From Trissonchulus latispiculum (taxonomy: Eukaryota; Nematoda; Enoplea; Enoplida; Ironidae): 64,000 nt of DNA. The position numbers and the translations under genes are program-made. The notes under the pieces are model-generated. The model did not search any database. It saw only the letters and a program-made list of their open reading frames with translations, and was not told where the DNA came from. The DNA is taken from NCBI GenBank assembly GCA_030248195.1, contig JASAND010030871.1, positions 1 through 64,000 of the forward strand, read 5' to 3'. Positions 23,750-35,419 of this stretch are shown one piece after another (the stretch's first letter is position 1; every line of letters starts with the position of its first letter).

Positions 23750-23759
23750 AAGATCCTTG

Positions 23760-25080
23760 AATTAAGAGTGAAATTGGTTTGTGTACTGAATTACTCTGAG
23801 ATAAAGAAGATAAAAGAGCATTCCAGGTGAAATAATCTTGTCAATCAGATTTGGTTGGTCCATTGTAAATTCCCGCCTACAATCTACAAAGGCACGGCAT
23901 CGCCTTGTTCCTAACATGATATTTTATGATTTGCATGAACTGTAGGAGGCTTCACTCATTTTAAAGAAATAAGATAATCAATATTAGGATTTCCACAAAA
24001 CCGGGGCGTATTTACCGGCATTTGTGTAAAATTTAATGTCTAAAGCCGAAATATGCGAATAAAAAAGAACTTTTTAATTTCATCACTAATGACCTGCAAA
24101 GTTAACGTTATGCATTTTCTGCAGTCAGGCCCAAATGCTTAGGGCATTTTATCTGAAAGAGAATACAACAAGCTGGTCCTTAGAAGGGGCAATAGTTCGA
24201 GGCTGAGCAAATGGAATAGCTAATGAAACATATTCTATGTGCTTATAAGATGTAATGGTATATTCTAGTTTGATTTGGCTCAACTGCCGCTTAAATGTCA
24301 CTCTACTAAAAACGGGAATGTCTTAGAGTAGAATTTATTGTTGGAAAGTAACAATGAAATTCATGTTACAATTTACACATGTGCATGAGTATGTAATTGT
24401 ATATAATACATGCGTGTGTTTGTGATCTTTTGCATTTGATTCGTCCACTGTCACCTTGAGAACTTCCTGTCATAATAAAGTGTGCCAAGTCATACCAAAC
24501 CGATGTACATACGTAGCAAACGTGGGTCAAACTATTTTGCTTTGTAGTTTCAGCATTTTCATTTACAAATAAAGAAAAATCAGAATTTTTGAAGCTATTT
24601 ATACTAGAGCTTTCTTGGCGTACTGATGAGAATCTAAAAAAATGCAAATATATACCGCGATCATAGGATTAAACAATAATGCATTAATCGTAAATATTTC
24701 ATAAACTTTCATGAACGTAGGATGTAAGCAAAACGTTAAATGGAAGTGAAAGGATTTTAGTAAGGGTGCTATTACACACTCAAGGCATCCACGTAACCAA
24801 ACAGATTTACGAAAATAAATAACATGAACTATTACAGCACATAGTTTGTGCAAACCGGAATGTCCCTGGCGCTTTCTGGTTTCTTGCTCCAACCACCATG
24901 TTGTCTTGCAACGTCCTTCTAAAATACATAATTAGCAGAACTTTAATTATCAAAAATTTGGTTTAATTTCAACATAGACCACTTGCCTGCCAACCAATAA
25001 TCAAACCCTGAACTTTTATTGGGAAGCATATTTCTTTCTTCACCGAATGGCACCAAATGAACAGAAAATCTCGTTCAACT
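23760..25080. other. Intergenic or intronic, no firm gene
   Basis: AT-rich. A frame on the minus strand downstream of the candidate exon at 25084-25284 (from an acceptor TGTATTTTAG near 24920) would continue that exon in phase for about 30 codons, but nothing in it is recognisable. Confidence 0.35.
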
Positions 25081-25083
25081 CAC

Positions 25084-25284
25084 CGCAGGATTAACGTATT
25101 ATTTTTACGACTTTCACCAACCTTTGTGGCTCTTAACGTGTTCAGGCACATGACTTTGCATCTAATATATTGCTTGTCCACATAATTGTCAGCGTCTGCT
25201 AGTCTTGATTTCCAAGTATATTCAAAGATTTTTCTGCCAAAGGCATCATGAGTCGCAAGCGTAGCATAAAGGGCTTCCACGAAA
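25084..25284 (-). CDS. Candidate internal exon, unknown protein
   Basis: The frame is bounded by an acceptor-like CATATTAAG (before 25284) and a strong donor CTGCG|GTGAGT (after 25084). It encodes a mixed polar sequence (FVEALYATLATHDAFGRKIF, then ADADNYVDKQYIRCKVMCLN, ending ESRKNNTLILR). Composition and donor quality look exonic. No domain was recognised. No partner exon was confirmed, so it may also be a chance open frame. Confidence 0.3.
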
Positions 25285-25289
25285 CTTAA

Positions 25290-25830
25290 TATGTCCAAAG
25301 TAAGTAGTATTTATAAATTCTTTGTTGAAAGTATCCTTTTAAGCTTTCAACAACTGCCTACACAATTTATTCTACCCTCTAAGCTTTAAACCATCCTATG
25401 GGTTCTTTGTGTTCGTTGATCTAACAATTAATTTAATAATATGTTGCAGGCTCTGCGCAATGAAGAAGTAGGAAAAGTGAAAAACTTAATACTAACTTAG
25501 TGTTTCTATTTGTGGATCCTGTAGAGGTTAGTTGGGATGTTCGTTCATGAAATGTTCCCAGGCAAACTAACCTGAACTTTGGGTTATCGTTTGGGTTGCA
25601 GCTAACTTGTATGTATCTCTGGTTCTTTGAATGACATCAATTTTTCTTCTGATGTATCGTATAATGATTTTGCCAAATCTACTTGATAGTGATTAAGGCA
25701 AGACGATGCTGTGAAACTTTCTGGCGTTACAATAGTTTGCCATGTTTGTTGGGTAGGTTTACTTTTAATTAAGTAGATATGTATGTAGCTTGTACGAGCT
25801 TAGATAGCACATTATCTCTGTCTTGCGTGG
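25290..25830. other. Intergenic, no gene seen
   Basis: AT-rich sequence between the candidate exon and the GC-rich island; nothing was recognised. Confidence 0.4.
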
Positions 25831-25969
25831 CGAAATGTGGTTCCCGTCTGGTGGAGGACTAGTCGAAAGGGGTCCCCGTTTGGAGTGAAATTAGGCAAAA
25901 GTGGTCCGGTTTGGAGGGGGGGGGGGTCGCCAGCAGTCAATCAGATCCCTCCAGTCCTAGCCTGTCTTG

Positions 25970-26185
25970 ATGACACCCGACGTCACAAACGGGTACCCTC
26001 CTCTGCCTACCCCATCCAGCCGAAAGGAGACCTCTTTCGGCCTGATCTCCTCCATACAAAACGGCGACGGGGTGTGCTTGCCCTCCCCCAACGAATGGTA
26101 TTGTGGTCGGAGCACCGTCACGCAGTGCAAAGAAGTGAAGCCCTCTAATGGGTTACTCTTCTTCTTAAATATAGAAGAATTATGA
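25970..26185 (+). CDS. ORF in an isolated GC-rich island, hypothetical
   Basis: Sequence from about 25830 to 26150 is strikingly richer in G and C than its surroundings. The frame from ATG 25970 uses mostly G or C in third codon positions (GAC GTC, GGC CTG ATC TCC TCC, GGC GAC GGG GTG TGC) until about 26145, then reverts to local AT-rich sequence. The protein has a Cys pattern CLPSPNEWYC...QC and no known domain. A second frame (25837-26148) is also open. It may be a captured foreign or transposon fragment, or a GC-rich exon. Function is unknown. Confidence 0.25.
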   Translation: MTPDVTNGYPPLPTPSSRKETSFGLISSIQNGDGVCLPSPNEWYCGRSTVTQCKEVKPSNGLLFFLNIEEL

Positions 26186-26189
26186 ACTC

Positions 26190-27890
26190 TTGCTTTTATT
26201 TTGCGAACAGAAAGTTGTTATGAGTCTTTGATGAGATAACTACTAATTCGTACACGTTAGAATCCTACAGGGATTACGCAAATCCTTTTGAATTCCCGTT
26301 GCATATATTTCGAGTTTCGAGTTTTACAAATTTCAAGGGATTTTCATATCGATTATTATTATTTTTGCAACTGCGCTGGTTTCTTGGAGCCTTTACATGA
26401 AAGAATCAAGCATTAATCAAATTAAAAGTTTTTAGGAAAGGTTTCCTTTTAATTAACGGTTTCCTTTTGTGAAAAGTAGAAATAGTGAAAATCAAACAAG
26501 GCATGAATAATGCTAAAGCAATTTAAAAAGTTTTTATTTTTATTTAATTACACTTTTATTTACATTTATATCTTAATCGTTCTTGAAAAGTCCCTACCAG
26601 CTAATATGATGTCAGGTTCAGTAGTTAATTTTACACTTGCTCACCATATATTTGATATGAAGTTGGCATTATTACGCTTACACGTGGACTATGTTAATAA
26701 CGTCAATGTATATCGATTAAAATAGCTTCTAGAAGATTATGACAGTTATACAGTTTTGGCTTCAGCTAACTGACGCATATTATTGGAAGGGGTTCTTAGG
26801 TGGCTTCAATTTTTAATTTACTTTCGTTTCTGCAACCGAGCTTCCAATATGAGTTTAAGCGCCAGAGTCGTTACTGTGAAGAAAGGAAATTATAATCGTA
26901 GCCCGTTCTACTACGATGTAATTAACGCTTCTGGTTGTGGGCTAAAAATAAGAGGATTTCTATGAGGTGTATTTCAAAATGTCTTTAGGATTTAATCTTT
27001 TACAGCCACTATAGTATTGTTTGAAGAAATTGCCACGTTCAAGTCTCATGCCCACGTCTGAGTTAAGCCAATAGAATCAGACAACGGTTACCTAATGAAA
27101 CTTTGCTCTAGTATTCCTCCAACCGAAAATTGTGTGTTAAATGTTTGCTTGAAATGTTTTGCTTTAGCTCTATGTAAAGTTCAGTTTATGGTAATAGGAA
27201 GAAGTTGGGCTATAGGCTGCACACATGACTACAAATATCTATGTAAATTAGGTACAATAATGCAGATGTGGCACACCCACTGTGATTTAGCCCATATAAC
27301 TGGCTAGTTTATACCTTCAGGGAATTATAGCAAGCTTTAGCAATCTGTATCTGAAGAGTCTCTAAGTAGTACAACTTTCCAAAAATTAAAGTTGTATATT
27401 TGTAATATTTGAGTTTTTCAAAACAGCACACTCAGAAAGGTGAGGGAAGTTTTGTCCTAGCAGCAAAAACTTGAAGCAAATTGCATTCTTTTGTAACACA
27501 TGACTGGAAACTAGCAATTAGCCGTTCTTCAAATAAATTTGACCAAGTGCTCTAGCAACTACTACTTAATCCGCAGGACTTACCCCTTACGAACAACTCT
27601 GTCAAAGGATGGCATAGTAGATATGCACGAAAAGTTTCTGTAGTAATTTTTATACTTTCTCTGGTGCCGCTACCTTTCACTCGTTATATTTTTCAGACAT
27701 TACACTTTAATGAGTAAACTTATAGTCGTAGGTCATTTGACTGTTAACTAATTTCACCTCAAATTTGAGATCAGAAACACTATCTTGAATTTATTTAATC
27801 CAAAGTTGCGAATTACTTCATACAGACGACATAAAGCCAAATGTCATAATAACAGGAGGATTGTGTTTTGATTACTCTTACAAATTTGAT
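26190..27890. other. Intergenic, no gene seen
   Basis: AT-rich. Short frames near 26783-26965 and 27095-27307 have ATGs but no domain, and no acceptor/donor pair that I trust. Confidence 0.4.
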
Positions 27891-27894
27891 ACAC

Positions 27895-27985
27895 TGCGAA
27901 ATTTCTAGCTCTAGAAAACTAGAAACTAGTCTAGTTTTAAAGTCTAGTTCTAAACTTTTCTAGTTCTAGAAACTTCTAAACATCA
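27895..27985. repeat. CTAGTTCTAG / CTAGAAACTAG word cluster
   Basis: About 90 bp consists of repeated CTAG-centred words in both orientations (TTCTAGCTCTAGAAAACTAG, ACTAGTCTAG, TCTAGTTCTAGAAACTTC). The internal build is the same as in the MITEs of this window, but clear terminal repeats were not found. Confidence 0.5.
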
Positions 27986-27989
27986 GCAT

Positions 27990-29105
27990 TATTCTTGAGT
28001 CAGTAGTACCTCACAGAAATATTCTCATCAGGTCTAAAACTGTAACAAAATTCTATTTGGACAATTTTCTACTTATATTTCTGCGTTAATTGACTCATAC
28101 TCTCTTTCTGGCAGGTCACAAGAAGGCTTTCAAGACTTTTGCCTTAATTCCACAGAAAAGGGAAACATGTTCACAAAAATGGAAAAATCATTTTGGTTCC
28201 TGGTTTTGATGAAATTCCACCATCTTTAGTTTCTCCATAACAGGCACAGGAAATTGAATTTTTCACGCAGCACGGTTCCCCCCCCCCCTAACTTTATGCC
28301 AGACCTTACCCAATTACTGTAGCTTATCCGATTTAACGCTAACGAAGCCCAATGCTTCCTGCTGAGAGTTAATTATATTTTTTGTACAAAAAACAACTGC
28401 TGAGCAGGGATTACAGAACTCTTAACTGACTCAATTTTCGAATACTGTTTGTCTTAAGTTTACCGAAGTCTGCTTGTGTCAGTCTATTTGACGCACTGGT
28501 TTTGTAATCCACGTGCTCAGTCACCCTGTCATCTTGACATATTTCGATTCGAAAGAGTAGGGGGAACGAAAACATTTTTTGGTGAAATCGCATGAGGGGT
28601 TTGCTGGCTCACAGGACATCTAAATAGGTAGCAATGTAAAGTTCGTTTCTCGATTTAACCTATCGTTTACTATTTATTCGGTAACTAGAGATTGTTCTAA
28701 CTATGTAACGGGCTGGATTTTTTCAAATTTGCAAAATGTTTCGGCCTAGCCCGTTTGCAAAATGTGGCGTCTCGAATAGGACCAAGAGCAATTTTCCAAA
28801 TTTTACTACTTTTATTATTTATGTTATTTCAATGCACCATGGGCCAATACACCAATTACTCTACGAAATTTTAAATTTTGTTGTAAACTACCAAATAAGT
28901 AAATTTTGAGCTAATATAGTGCATTCACTACATTACCTTAACTCGATCCGGGCCGCTCCGGCCCGCAGTTAATAAATCCTCCGTTAAATAAACTAGTCTC
29001 ACTTTTCATGCATATAGCCGAGTCGTAACGTAAACGCTGCCGACCGACAACGTTGTACCTTCGGTGGAACTCGAACTCACGACATTTCGGTTTCAACCCG
29101 GGTTG
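27990..29105. other. Intergenic, no gene seen
   Basis: AT-rich, with a C9 run near 28280 and a GC palindrome (CCGGGCCGCTCCGGCCCG near 28950). Immediately before 29108 the sequence GGAACTCGAACTCACGAC resembles an inverted tRNA T-arm, but no tRNA could be folded. Confidence 0.35.
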
Positions 29106-29107
29106 AG

Positions 29108-29350
29108 ATGCTTGATAACATCGGCTTCAGAGGGTATTTGGATGCACGCTGGCAGACGAAACCCCTATTGAAGGCCTCGCCTGCAAATGACTTCACACAT
29201 TGTTGTAAGCACAGTGATCAGTGCTACGACTGGCTTGGAAAAAATCCAAAAGACATTTCAAATGATGCTGCAAATTATCTCTTGAAAAGTAGTCATTTAT
29301 CACTACTCAACCTAATTTGCATATTTTATGCCTGCGGCAACTTTAGGTGA
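29108..29350 (+). CDS. Phospholipase A2-like exon or fragment
   Basis: The open frame begins MLDNIGFRGYLDARWQ and contains DFTHCCKHSDQCYDW (residues 29-42), matching the secreted PLA2 active-site signature CCxxHDxCY in spacing of the cysteines and Asp. The active-site His position is Ser; a His sits one residue earlier. A short Cys-poor region follows. Possible donors are AAA|GTAGTC (about 29290) and TTTAG|GTGATT (29347), so this may be one exon of a larger gene. No signal peptide or neighbouring exon was found. It could be an inactive paralogue, a pseudogene fragment, or a catalytically dead binding protein. Confidence 0.4.
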   Translation: MLDNIGFRGYLDARWQTKPLLKASPANDFTHCCKHSDQCYDWLGKNPKDISNDAANYLLKSSHLSLLNLICIFYACGNFR

Positions 29351-31675
29351 TTACTTGAACAGTACAGTCAGTTGCACTGGCAGTTAACCAGCCTCATTGC
29401 ATGAAGGTTTACTACAGCAGTTTTATGGAAAGCTTTGTACACTGAGTAGAATGTAGCACAATTGCAACGCAGCGTGCAATTCAATTGTACCGTGGTTCCA
29501 CTAAACTGAGCCGTGTTAGAAAGAAAAGTGTATCCGATTTAGACTTACATTATGATAGTTTAGTTTTTGTGGTGGCTGGAGGCTGGGTGGTTTTGTATTA
29601 TCGGTCATAATGCTGAGCAATTATGACTTGATCTGTTGACGTTATGATCTGTTTTGTCTTAGGTTTCAGAATTAGCATTATTGATGTAATTATTTCAGAA
29701 TTTAGTCTATGTATGTAAAAGTAAAAATTTTCGTTTCCACCACCACAGCATAATAGAATATCAAAGGCGGGAAACAGTCGTAGAATCAAAAGTCCAACTG
29801 TGCAATAGTGCCTCTTTGCAACAAGTCTGATATGCAAATTAGCAATATTCAGGTGCAATTACGAAATTTTTTGCTCAATCAAATTTCCGCTTTGTTGTCC
29901 ATACTATATAACCCGGCTCCTATATCAAAACTAAATGCTATGACTAACCGTTGGGAAGATGTCGAACATTGTGACACAGGAAAGTGTTTGCTGACATTTT
30001 TCGAGATTAGTCGAATAATCTGTCCAAGATTTAGATCAGGATTTGCGTTTTTGACGTCGGTAATTCCTTGATCATTTTCACAAGTTTCCAGATTTTTGCC
30101 TAGCCTCAAAGGCTAGCTATGAAACCCGCTTTAGGGTTCAAAATGCCAATGATGCAAATGCCTCATAGAGATAATTTCAATACTTAGCAGCTTTATGCTT
30201 TCTCATCCTTATCAGCATTAGTTCCCCCGGTAATTCTGCAATTACAGTGACGCTTACAGTGAATGACTACAGTCGCCTAGGGCAATATTTTCTAAAAGTA
30301 CATTAATTTCAGTCTTTTAGATCGTTAACGGATTAGATGCCATTGCTTACTGATACTGTTGTAAGTGCCTGTAAACTATTGCTAATGCTTTTACCTGCAT
30401 CAAGCTAACTTTAGCACTCAGGAAGTTTCAGCCCCTGCTAATTTGCATACATCAAAGTGAAACGTATTACAATGTTAATTAGGGGAACGGAAATGAAAAG
30501 ATAGATCATGCTGACTAAAGTAACGCATTTCCGACTGTTTTCTCAGTCCCTACGTCGAAAGGATAGGCAAATATTTACGACATCAGAAAGAAATATGTTT
30601 TCAATAACATCTTGACTTTTTGTAGTACGCAGGCATAATTTTGATTAGCCAATAAACTACGTCAATGTAGATTTCTATTTTATTTAGCATACAAAGTTAC
30701 GCAAACAGCAATGATCTGAGAATGTGTCTTACTGTATTAAGTCGCCAAAACGATGGGTGTCCAGCAACAGGATGAAAAATGTTGAATGTTGATTTTGTGT
30801 TTGGGATAGAGGACAATCTTTACCTGTGGTGAGCAAAACTACATGTTCTTTGCTACATACTTTGTAAAACCGCTTAGATAGGGGTTTTTTGTTTTTAATG
30901 GTTTTTTGGTCGAATAGGCAATAGTAAATGGTAAATTACAATGGGAAATTTTTAAATCCCTTATTGTGACACTTTCTATGTCTACATTTTTGTTTGCGCT
31001 GCAACATCCGTATTTCTTCTGGAAATTCTTTTCATGATTTGGGTTGTTGACTGATATTCCTTTTCTAAACGGGGTAGTGTCCTTAAGATATCTCATCGGT
31101 TGTAATAGTTGTTGTTTTGACTTAAACTGGTGACTCCTTCTGGGTATGCTTTGTTGATTGAGTGACGGCACAAATCAAGAAGACATTTGATGAAACTTTC
31201 CAGAATAAGTTCTTTTAGCATTCTAACAACTACGCGCAATCCTGCTTCAAAACTGCGACGTGTCCGCTCCGGACAGTTTTTGCCGATTTCTGACAGTTGA
31301 ACTGTATCTGCATAGCTATGCCTGTATTCAGTCGAAAGATCTTGCTGTGCTCTACACTTTTGCTTTTTGAAGTAGCAACTTTCGAGCTTTCTGCCGTTGA
31401 GATATTACCAATTTTTATTTCATCGTTCAAAACTTGTCATGTAAGCAGAAAACAAATAACCAATAGTTCCTTGAGCTACTGAGCTACAATTAAACAAATG
31501 GCATTTGAAGGTCTCACAAATGCCAATTATCTGATGCATGATTATCTTCCAACTGCTATACCATAGGCCGCTATTACAAAAACGTAGTTTCTGCATAAAC
31601 ACGATTAATTTTTCCAGCGATTGTGGAGAAATTTAGAATGGATGCTAGAGGGTTGCCACTTACTAGACGTTTTAG
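29351..31675. other. Intergenic, no firm gene
   Basis: AT-rich. One minus-strand frame of 110 codons (30839-31171) has polar, fairly protein-like composition but no domain, initiator context or splice evidence. I leave it unassigned. Confidence 0.35.
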
Positions 31676-31679
31676 GCAA

Positions 31680-32055
31680 AAATACCCCGGGACCCTTTTT
31701 AGTTTCTCCGATTGCTGCTTTCTAGCTAGAGTGGTCGCTTACCAAATTTGGGCAATGTAGGCAAAAACCAGGTTGCGCATACATTTTAGCTAATTTCTCC
31801 ACTACGAAGAGCAACTGTCCACAGGTATCTGACAGAGATATCGCATGATATAATCAAGGTCTCTGAAAAAGTTTACTTCCGTCTGCCAAAAATAATCTGA
31901 AAAATTGCATTTCTTGAAAAATCCGATAGAAACTTTTCGGAATCCAAAAGTAGTTTCATTTTGATATAAAAGTGGCTTCTTAGCTCCAAATAATGAATGA
32001 GTAAGAATGGTTCAAAGTTGATGTCTCCAAAAGGAATCAGCACCACTTTAAGGCG
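31680..32055 (-). repeat. Dispersed repeat family R1, copy c (inverted)
   Basis: The reverse complement matches copy a at GCTCTTCGTAGTGGAGAAAT and the AGCTAAAATGTATGCGCAACC block. The block ends with AGGAATCAGCACCACTTTAA (about 32024-32043), the same end type as at 23102 and 55545. Confidence 0.5.
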
Positions 32056-32814
32056 GCAATCACATTTTTAAATTCGCAAACAGTATTTCCAACATCAATA
32101 ACACCTTTTCCTGCTGCGTCTCAGCTCCGTAGGTCTTATATGTTGCTCATACATCTGCGTTCCATAGAACTATCATGCAAAAATGCCATGTAATCAACGA
32201 TTTATGATGGCAACGCGTAACCTACACGTAGATTTCCATAGCTGAAATTGTGACATAGGATGACTCATAAGTTAGCACAACTCTGTCACATTTTTCCTGC
32301 TGCGCCTCCACGCAGCGGGTCTAGTATTATTGGTTTTGAAAGCATCTTTTGCGTATCTCGGCTAATAAAACTGCGCTATATTAGCTCTACAATTAATTGA
32401 CTTTCTCCATTCGCCGTTGGAGTAAACTTCGCAAGACCGGTTTTTCTTTTACTTAACTTGATGTCAGTGTTTGACTTGATACCAGTGTTGCTAATTGAAA
32501 ACATTAGATCTCAAATTGTCAGTGCATACAAGTATATGCTGTACGTATCACACCTGTGTAACATTACCACTAACACTAGTTTTACATCATAGGAGCTGCA
32601 TATTCTCTTCAATTTGCCGGTGTCTCTACCTGTGTAAGGGACAACCGTTTCTCTACTTTCTCTTCTGGCCTTGGCTAGGTTCTTCCAGCTTCCCTTATTA
32701 CTTTAGCAGGATATCCGTTTTGTTGGAATGCTTTCCTTAGGATGCTCTCTTCTTTTATTTTCAACTGCGGTTCTTGGCATATGGCGGTAGCTCTATAGTG
32801 GAGGCGTCCTATTA

Positions 32815-33065
32815 TTCCACTTTTCACACACTTCGGATGGTTTGATTCGTTGTATTCATCTGTTTGTGTGTGTCTTTTTCCTACATCAACTGCACCTTAC
32901 AACTGAACTAGAGGATAACCAGTTGGCGTTCATGAATGTCGAAACAACAACGACTAATGGAGGTATCCAGTCCAGACATCAGTATATAGGAAAAAGACAC
33001 ACATAAACAGATTTCTACACTACGAATCAAGCCATCAGAAGTGTGTGAAAAGTGGAATGGTAAGA
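32815..33065. repeat. Imperfect foldback (inverted repeat) centred near 32935
   Basis: The left arm (ATTCCACTTTTCACACACTTC near 32813, GTGTGTCTTTTTCCTA near 32868) is mirrored on the right (TAGGAAAAAGACACACATAA near 32986, AGTGTGTGAAAAGTGGAAT near 33040). Weaker inverse similarity (AGAGAAAGTA, TTCCCTTA-type blocks) extends out to about 32640 and 33220. Reading frames over it are hydrophobic low-complexity and not gene-like. Confidence 0.6.
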
Positions 33066-33413
33066 TGACTCCTCTGTAGACAAGAAAGCATGTGAGAAAG
33101 GTGAAGTATACAAAAGTGGAATAGCAGAAGATTGCTGGACAAATTACCGCGAACCAAACTGGGCACAAGTTTAAGTGCTGGCTAAGGGAAGAAACCAAAG
33201 AGAGAAAGTAAGGAGACGATAGAAATGAAAAGTCGGGGAACACGAGTTTATAGTCAACAAAGCATTGATATAAGTGACATCTGGCTATCAGAACTTGCAC
33301 TCTAACTTAGGCGGCAACATCAAACGAAAGTCTATTACACTGCCTTAGTGTAATAACAGGGTACACAATACAAGTACTTTGTAACAGAGTACGCGATAAG
33401 TGCAATTGAAACT

Positions 33414-33906
33414 GGGGGGATACATGTAAGTATAAGTTCCAAGTAAGTTGAAATTCTATAGAATTCGTGAAAATATCAGGAAAACTGTAGAGTAAGTCAA
33501 GCTTTGCCGTAATTCTACAGTTTTACTGAAATGCTCCGAGTAACAGCCCTTTATGCCAATGTAGAAATTGTAGATACAATTTACAGGCAACATTCCCAAT
33601 TGTGAAAATATAATTCATTCATGAAATTAAGAAAACCGGCTATAATTGTAACAGTTACAATTATAGCACAACAATTCCAAATCTACTTGCGTTGCTTTTG
33701 GTGCTTACAGTGGTAGTACGATTCTTTTACAATTGTAGTATTATGAAACAAACAATAGTAGAACATTGTTAATCCACAGGAGAATGACTTGTACTATGAA
33801 ACAGAATCACCTACAAACGTAACAATTGTAGATTACAATCCTTTATGAAATACCCCCTGAAAATTTCAGTAATTCTGCAGAATTCCTAATTCTACAGTTT
33901 TACAGT
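33414..33906. repeat. Foldback element with ACAATTGTA words
   Basis: GGGGGATAC near 33415 faces an inverted AATACCCCC near 33850. TTCTACAGTTTTACTG (33515) and AGGAAAACTGTAGAG (33479) repeat near 33893. The interior has many ACAATTGTA/TTACAATT words in both orientations (33560-33845). No target duplication was identified. Confidence 0.45.
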
Positions 33907-33909
33907 GAC

Positions 33910-35040
33910 ATATACATTGTTGAAAGTTAAATCACCTTAGCCCAGCCTAAATACCCCTCTAAATTAATCAGGGAAGTAATTTTTTCTTCCGTTTTTAGCC
34001 CAGTCTGGAACACCGGAATATCCGTCTTGATGTCCACCTTTTTTCGTAATTGTTTCCGGATTTGTATCATATGCGGGAGGTTGCCGTCTCCACTCCCACA
34101 TAAGTATTAATTTTCCCCAGCTTTGAAGGCTTGACTTTAACACTAGTGGGAAACGTCTTTGACACTGAAGTGGGATTAGTGTCAGTTATGGCTATTCAGG
34201 GAATTAATCCCCACAATTTGACATACAAATAAAGCTACGTCAGAAAAGCCTGTTCTTAACTTTACCCATCCAAATCGTTAGCACAGGCGTAAAAGCTGTG
34301 AGCTTTGATTACTGCAGTGAAGTGCATTAAGTCTGAAAAATTTAAGTAGTTAATTAATCATTTCCGATTTTTTTCTGATTTTTCCGGGCTGACAGTGTCT
34401 TTTGCACACTCATTCCGCACACCCACACTCCTTTAGCTCAAGTTTCTGCACACCTTTGACAGAAAGACTCCCCGTCGGCGAACTTGACGTAAGTTTCATT
34501 GGATGTGAAAGGCAGCAGTCTGTCTGCTATTACTCTTTATATTAATGAATGACTGCTAATTATCCGGTAATTAGGCACACCAAAATCGTCGTGTGCTCCA
34601 AGGTTTTCCAGGATCGAACGTGTTACCTATACTCTAACCATTTTAGGCACTAAGCTGCATGACTTAAGCCCGGAGAGTAAAGCAAGCTCATCGGTAATTT
34701 AATGTCCTAATAACGCAGAGCACACTTTGCCGCTACTTTAGTATTATAAATTTTTCGCACTTTAGTCCGGTTATGTCTGTAAAACAATGCAAACAGTTGG
34801 GTGATACCGTTCACATGGGTACCGAAATTGCTCCCACAAAGGTGTAAGAATTTTGTCAAGAATGTTTCACTGAAATTCAGCATTTGTACTACAGAACGCC
34901 GGAACAAGATTTAGCAAGAAAGCAAGAACAGCGTTGAAAGTCTGTAGTTCGTTACAAAACTACAAAAATCACTAAAACTGTTTAGCTCTCAATGGTACAT
35001 TCATTGCCGAAGCATCTTGGTCGTAGTACCTTCTGGCACC
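33910..35040. other. Intergenic, no gene seen
   Basis: AT-rich sequence with no recognised exon, RNA gene or ordered repeat. Confidence 0.4.
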
Positions 35041-35046
35041 GGAAGC

Positions 35047-35406
35047 TAGGGTTGTTCCGATAAGAAATTGACGGTGCCGAGCCCGGGCGTGGCCCGGCCC
35101 AGGTCCCCCTACTAGATCCGGACCCAAATCGAAGCCCGGACCTCGCTACCAAGCCCGGGCACGCTCTTTGGCCCGACTTTGCATCCCCGGGCTCGGTGAT
35201 AGGCCCAGACCCGCTACTACACTCGGCTCAAATCTTGGACCACTGCAAGTCTCAGACTCGCAAACTGAGTCTGGCAGGTACGATGAGCCCGGCAGGCCCG
35301 GTGGGCCCGGCCTCTAAAACGGGGTCCGGTAGCGGCCAGGGCTTTCAGCCAAAGCCGGGCCGTGCCCAGGGTCCATGGTTCGTTACACGGCCCGGGGACA
35401 ACCCTA
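35047..35406. mobile_element. 360-bp hAT-like MITE with GCCCGGGC words
   Basis: It starts TAGGGTTGTTCC and ends with the inverse of TAGGGTTGTCC. A perfect 8-bp duplication CCGGAAGC lies at 35039-35046 and 35407-35414. The interior is rich in GCCCGG / GAGCCCGGGC words in both orientations. The 8-bp duplication and the TIR start fit hAT. There is no transposase. Confidence 0.9.
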
Positions 35407-35419
35407 CCGGAAGCCACCT

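Noticed and set aside
29041..29107. Possible tRNA on the minus strand (GAGTTCGAGTTCCAC)
   Set aside because: No D-arm or seven-base anticodon loop; the arms do not pair.
32908..33300. 130-codon hydrophobic minus-strand frame
   Set aside because: It overlies an inverted repeat; no transmembrane receptor motifs.
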